Of a stretch of 64,000 nt of DNA, positions 58,625 through 64,000 are shown in pieces. The first letter of the stretch is position 1. Every line of letters begins with the position of its first letter. The notes beneath the pieces are model-generated. The model searched no databases. It had not been told where the DNA came from and saw nothing but the letters and a program-made list of their open reading frames with translations. Source of the stretch: Macrophomina tecta (Eukaryota > Ascomycota > Dothideomycetes > Botryosphaeriales > Botryosphaeriaceae); contig JAKSGN010000033.1 in the NCBI GenBank assembly GCA_024180945.1, positions 2,294,001 through 2,358,000 of the forward strand. Direction: 5' to 3'. A program made the translations under genes and the position numbers.

Positions 58625-60870
58625 TTTCTTTATATAGTATTATATATATTAAAAATAAAAACTCTTACTAAACTAAATCTCTAGAAGTAATTTATAATAT
58701 AAAAGATACTTAATAAAGTATCTACTAGAATTCTAATTAATATAAAATCTAGTAAAAACTTTATCTATAATAAGCTAGTATAAAGAATAAATATTTCTTA
58801 TTAAAAGAAATAAAAACTATATTCTCTTAATAGATTTACTAATTTCTAAGTAGCCTATAGAGAAGGCTAGATAAAAATAAAAATAAAAAAAGTAACCCTC
58901 TAAATTAAAAACTATTAGAAGTAAATTTTTCTTAATATTTAATATATTTCTAGGTACGATATTATTTTAGGTATACTCTAGATTTAAATATAAAGACCTA
59001 TCTTTAACTTTAGTAAAGAAGATAAAATTATCTTCTAAAAAAAAAATTAATAACCTTCTATAAAAATTTAGTTTATATATAGAAAATAAATTAATAAATA
59101 CTCTATAACGAATCTTATCTACTATAAAATAGAAAGTAGCTAGTATAAGGCCTAAATATAATAACTATATAAATAACTTTAATAGTAGTATAAGTTAGAA
59201 CTAGAACTATAATATAAAAGATAAAGCCTCTTTAGTAAAATATAATTCTATTATAAAAATAAACCCTACTAAGCGAAATAATACCCTTAGATTATTAGAA
59301 GAAATATAAGACTTAAATAATAGCGTAAGGCCTAGTAATAGTAGTATTAATAATAATCTTAAGAAAGGCCTAAGATAGAACTAAAACTATAGTATATAAA
59401 ATATTGTCTTTTTAGTAAAATATAGTATTCTAAGTAAAGTAAGTTTTACTAAGTTAAATATTTCTAAAAATTAGATATAATATTATAAAGAACTATAAGA
59501 AGAAAGCATAAGACTAAAAATAAGACTTTATAAAAATAATTAGTAGCTCTAAAATCCTCTAGAGATATATAAATAATCTTAAAAGAGATATTTAGACGTA
59601 TATAGTACTAAAAATAATAGATTTATCTTATATATATTAAATTCTTACTAGCGGTATAATAAAGAGTATTAGCTAGGGTCTAATAGAAAAGACTAAGAAA
59701 TAAAAACTATCTAACTTCTATTAAAAAAGATAATTCTATAAGAATTAAAAGAGAATAATATAATAGTTTAAAAATATAGTAATAACTATAAAAAATATCT
59801 CTAATACTAAAAATAAAAATAATATCTAATAAGTATTAGAACTTAGTCGCTATTTACTAAGAAAGAGAAAAGAAAGACTTATTTAAATATTAACTATAAA
59901 ACTATAAAATTCTACTTAAGCTAAAAATAAAACTAGCTTATAAGTCTATCTACTTCTTATTAAAGAAGAAAATAGAGGCTTTAAAAAAATATATTAAGAA
60001 AAACCTTCAATAAAAATATATTTAACTATTAATATTATTAGCTAAATATCTAATTCTCTTTGTTTCTAAGAAGAATAGTAAGTTACACCTCTATATTAAC
60101 TATTAATAACTTAATAATATTATAATTAAGAACTAATACTCGCTTCTATATATTAATAAGCTCTAGAATAAGTTAGAAAATATAAAATACTTTATAAAAC
60201 TAAATCTTAGAAAAGATTATTACTTAATTAGAATTAAAGAAGAAGAAGAATAGAAAATAGTTTTAAAAATAAGACTAGAACTCTATAAATATATAGAAAT
60301 ACTATTTAGACTTACTAATATGCTAGTAATATTCTAGTTACTTATTAATAATATACTATATAAATACTTAGATATTTTCTATTTAGCTTATCTTAACGAT
60401 ATTCTTATCTTCTTAGAAATACTTAGGAAATATAAGAAGTATATTAGAAAAATTCTAAAAATATTCTAAGCTAAAAATCTAACTATCGCACCCAATAAAT
60501 ATAAGTAGTATATATAAAGAATAGAATTTCTAGACTTTATTATTATTTCTAGATATATCGATATAGACGACTCGAAACTAAATTCTATTAGAGAATAGCT
60601 AGTACTAAAGATAATTAAAAAAGTATAGTTCTTTTTTAAATTTGCGAATTTCTATAAAAAGTTTATCTAGAACTACTTAAAGATTATAAAACCTTTAACG
60701 TAACTTATATAGAAGAAATATAGCTTTTAATAGAGAAATAATTAATAGTAAGTCTTTAATTTACTAAAATAAATATTTTATAAAGTATTTATCTTAGAAA
60801 TATATAATTCTAATAAACTAATTAAAGTAAAAATATTAGATTAATTACGTGTATATGGCTTTTGCCAAGT
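58625..60870 (+). pseudogene. pol of element E (protease linker, RT)
   Basis: The first 1.3 kb is a degraded protease/linker region with two loosely repeated segments near 59150-59300 and 59345-59480. RT is clear from about 60010: YLILFVSKKNSKLRLYINY, KYFIKLNLRKDYYLIRIK, RLTNMLV, YLDIFYLAYLNDILIF (LDD reads LND), EFLDFIII and FANFYKKFI. Then NSNKLIKVKILD marks the start of RNase H, where the copia element interrupts at about 60870. Extremely TpA-rich. Confidence 0.75.
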
Positions 60871-61407
60871 TATTAGAATATTTAATTTAGTAGTATTTTA
60901 GATTTAGTTATATCTTATACTCGTTGTATACTTATCTTAGTAGGTAAGCAAGTTATATACCCGTTTTACCCTAGTAGATAGAATAGATATAAGAAAAGCC
61001 CATACGGCCTTTCTCTACTAGATATACTACTTATTCTAATTAATTTTTTTATTATTAATTAAGCCGTTACACTACTTATTCTAATAGTTATAAGCCCGGG
61101 TGTGTCTTTAGTATCTTTTATATTCTAAGCCATCCTCCCTAGTATCTTATTATACTATTCCGAGCATTCTGTAGTATTTAGACGTTTATTCTTAGTATTT
61201 TTTTACTATATATATTCTATAATAGAGGACTTTAGTTGCCTTCTATAATATACCTTTTTTATTACCTAAAGCGTAGTACTTTCCCACCACCTTAGAGTAA
61301 TACTTTTAAGTAAACAGCTTATTTATTAGTCTTATATCTATTATCTACTTTAGTAACTTACCTGTGCCTCCTTTAGTATATAATATAACGTAATATAATA
61401 CTACGCT
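60871..61407 (+). repeat. 5' LTR and leader of the copia element
   Basis: Less RIPed than E next to it. It contains GCCCATACGGCC and AAGCCCGGGTGTGTC segments. The 3' end of the LTR cannot be fixed without its partner. Confidence 0.45.
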
Positions 61408-64000
61408 ATAACATCTTCTAAACCTATCGTTGTCTTAAAGATAGCTAATAATTAGGATAAATAGTACTTTATTATCTAATTACGAGCTAAGAAATACGAG
61501 ATATTCGACTATATCGACCTATTAAAGCTATCGAAGCCTTCTTAACTAAGCGAGCTAGCTAAGATTCTAGAGCTACTAGTCTCTAATCTAAACTAATAAA
61601 GAGCCTAGGAGCGCTATAAAATATAAATTAGGGCTCATAAAAGAGACCTAGCTAAATAGAAGAAGCTAAAAAAGAAAATTAACGATCTATTAATAATTAT
61701 TAAGGACTTAGTAAGCCTATTACTACTTCTAATCCTAAAGAAGCTTAGGGGCGATTCGTACCCCTATTCTTAGCTTATAGCGCTTAAGGCGTGGCTCTAG
61801 CCAATAAGGGAAACTTAAGAAGAGCTTATTATTAATAAGCTTCGCTAGCTTAAGAAGCCTCTAAGTAGTTAGAATATTAATAAATAGCTCTTATAATAGA
61901 AAGAGACTCTATTTAAGGCAGAAAAGCTTAAACTTCTAGAGGTTATAGGTAATCGAGAAAAGATCGCCTTTCTTAAGGCGCTTATTCCTCTTAATACCCA
62001 CTAGGCCTTAGCCTATAAAATTAAGCTTTAGTATAATAAGCTTAATAGGTCGCTTTATAAAATAATTATCGACTACCGAAACTACTTACGCTAAAATACG
62101 GCTAAGAATCTAAAGGCTACTAAAGCAGCCTTTACCGCTTTACTAAGAAATAAGAAGTAGAAAAAAAAGCTACCCGCCTACTTATATAGCGAGAATTACT
62201 TCTACGATAAATATAGATATTATAATCTAGACGCTAGATTAGCAGATTAGATACTAAACTAGAAGGTTTAAGATAAAGTTAATAAGGCACTCGAGGATCT
62301 ATAGATTAAGAGAAGAATTAAATGCTCTATTAAACGGTTTAAAAATAGCTAAAATCACGGCTAAAGCTAGAAGAAGCAGGATAATACTCCTTAAAAGAAA
62401 TAAGAGCTAAAACTAGGTAAAGAAGAAAAGAAAATATTATTCTTTCCGATAGTAGTTGCCTTATTATTTAGTATATAACGTATTTTAAGGCCTATAACTT
62501 TTAATCTTTTATAGATCGCTAATACTAGCACAACATACTATATCTATAATTAGTATATAAAGAGTTACTATACTAAAATAAGGGACGCAGGGCCAGATAA
62601 CTACGTTATATTAGAAAACTCCACGGTTAAGATTAAGTTATTTAGTAAGGTACTAATGTATACTACTAACTATAAGAGCCCACACACTATTAAGCTTATA
62701 AACGTAGCCTATGTATTCTCGTTTATAGTAAACCTCGTCTCTATTGCTAAGGTAAGAGAAAAGGGAATCGAGTTAGATATAGAATATATATATCTCTATT
62801 TAGAGGACTTTATTATAGCCTATCTAACCTTCGCTTAAAACTACTTCTTTATAGAATATAAGAAAGTAGATAATCTACTAGCTATAGTATTAAACGTTAC
62901 TAATCGCTCGTTGCTAGCTATATAATAGTATAAAATCTTTACGTATACGGGTAGAAGAGCTATTCAAGCCTTATTATAAGTAGTATAAGAAGCTATAATT
63001 ACTAATTAGTAGCTATCTAATTACTATAATATATGCGCTCGTACTAAGGCATACTAGTAGATCTCTCGATCTATATAACTAGAGGAATTATTAGAAGAAG
63101 TATTCTTTTAAGTCTTATTTAACTTAATATATATAATACGAACTAATAACGGCTACTAATAAATTACGTATCTTAAATATGCTTCTACTAAATTTACTTT
63201 TGCGGTTACTTACGTAACTAAGGATAAGTATACTTAGCACCTTCTTAATATTATCTAAATAATTAAGATAAGATTTAGCAAATTAGTAGCCTTTCTTAGA
63301 TTAGATAGAGAAGTATCGCTTATATAAGCCTTTAAGTAGTAGCTTAAGCAACACGGAATTACCTATAAGGTATTAGCTCCGTATATCCCTTAGTAAAATA
63401 GTGTATTAGAGCGTTTAGAGCACTTAATTATTATTAAAGTAAGATTCTTACGGGTTAGTGCTAACCTACCTAAGCACCTATAGCCTAAAATTATTAAGGC
63501 GATAGTCTATATCTATAATAGAACCCTAATAAAGTGCTACTATTAGAAAACGCTATTTAAGCGTATTTATAGTAAGAAGCTAAAAGTAGCGTACCTTCGA
63601 GTTTATAGCTATAAAGCCTACTTACTACTTAAGAATATTTTACGTAGTAATAAGCTAGGTAAGCGTGTCCTTATTAGATACTTAGTTAGATATAACTTTA
63701 CTAATATCTATAGAATCTAACATCTTCTAAAGAACCGAGTACTATACTTAAGAGACGTTATCTTTAATAAATCTAGTAAGTTCTCTCTAGAGGATCTAGA
63801 AAAGATACTCGCTCTATAATAGTAGAAGTAAAATTAAGAGTAAGAGGTAGTTATTCCTCGTATTACGCTTTATAAGAAGGATATTATTTTCTTAGATTAG
63901 AATTCTAAGGTCTTCTTTAATCTTAGTAATAAGCTATTACCGGCTCTAATTTAATTAACTTAAGAAACTCTAGAGACTTAAGATAGCCACCTAGGCGCCT
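61408..64000 (+). pseudogene. copia Gag-Pol (Gag, protease, integrase)
   Basis: The frame starts at ATA ACA TCT TCT (ATG lost to RIP). Gag shows RAKKYEIFDYIDL. A knuckle region lies about 62310-62400. The protease at about 62505-62720 shows IANTSTTYYIYN (DTG-type site changed), then an open stretch 62656-62838 with INVAYVFSFIVNLVSIAKV. The GAG-pre-integrase area follows, then the integrase core at about 63110-63560: IRTNNGY (RTDNG-type, Asp to Asn), NSVLERLEHLIIIKVRFL, NLPKHL and YIYNRT. Near 63600-63780 are LRVYSYKAYLL, LGKRVLIRYL and LRDVIFNKSSKF. The order and motifs are those of fungal copia elements. TAG/TAA codons break it many times. Confidence 0.8.

Larger units (their letters stand above)
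1201..60870 (+). mobile_element. Element E: old Ty3/gypsy element, interrupted by C
   Basis: E occupies 1201-3742 and 58620-60870 of the window. Everything between is element C and its guests. It has a 5' LTR, gag, protease-like and RT regions in the expected + order. Its gag resembles that of C and D but is clearly diverged, and its LTR is shorter (585 bp against 781/743), so it is a related but separate subfamily. It is heavily RIPed throughout. Its 3' half is cut by a copia insertion at about 60870 and continues outside the window. Confidence 0.7.
60871..64000 (+). mobile_element. Ty1/copia element, cut by the window end
   Basis: The 5' boundary is set at TATTAGAATATTT (TG RIPed to TA), where the E reading ends. 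Gag-pol is on +, in copia order with integrase ahead of RT. RT and RNase H and the 3' LTR lie beyond 64000. Moderately RIPed. Confidence 0.8.

Noticed and set aside
1..64000. Host genes, CRISPR arrays, bacterial operons
   Set aside because: All readable frames belong to transposable elements; there are no direct-repeat/spacer arrays or operon signals, and the genome is fungal.

Overview
This window is a stack of nested transposable elements. I find no host protein-coding gene, rRNA or tRNA in it. The organism is most likely a filamentous ascomycete (Pezizomycotina). Most of the DNA is saturated with TpA, and coding frames are broken mainly by TAA and TAG where CAA, CAG or TGG is expected. That is the signature of repeat-induced point mutation (RIP: C to T at CpA on either strand). 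The element types are also the usual fungal ones: Ty3/gypsy, Ty1/copia, Tad1-like LINEs, a pogo/Fot1-like transposon and a hAT with a short fungal intron.

Layout, read from target-site duplications (TSDs). E is a gypsy element on + with its 5' LTR at 1201-1785. It is interrupted by C and resumes at 58620-60870, where a copia element begins and runs off the window. C is a gypsy of family 1 on + (3743-58619, two 781-bp LTRs). It is interrupted by D (5546-23027), A (25251-41779) and B (41984-54634). D is also family 1 but on -. It holds a solo LTR (8822-9571), a pogo-like transposon (10071-11922), a 1046-bp element with 64-bp terminal inverted repeats (13038-14083) and a 5.7-kb Tad1-like LINE inside its right LTR (16880-22567). 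A and B are two independent insertions of a second gypsy family (family 2, on -, about 11.86 kb once later insertions are removed, 200-202-bp LTRs). They landed 204 bp apart in the reverse-transcriptase region of C. A carries an apparently intact hAT transposon (27706-30430) and two 5'-truncated LINE copies (34049-35397, 37798-38359). B carries a family-1 solo LTR (46132-46921).

The most interesting content is accessory coding capacity. Family 2 encodes, after integrase and a chromodomain, a further ~1100-residue product in the same frame as pol, with a recognisable BRCT domain. A ~20-nt poly(A) tract lies downstream of it in both copies, which suggests capture of a host mRNA. Family 1 carries a conserved antisense ORF between the end of pol and the 3' LTR, in both C and D. 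The hAT transposase becomes one 746-residue frame when a 53-nt intron is removed. Together with the un-RIPed LINE copies it is the youngest layer.

Domain limits inside RIPed elements come from hand translation and are approximate. LTR, TIR and TSD coordinates were read base by base.
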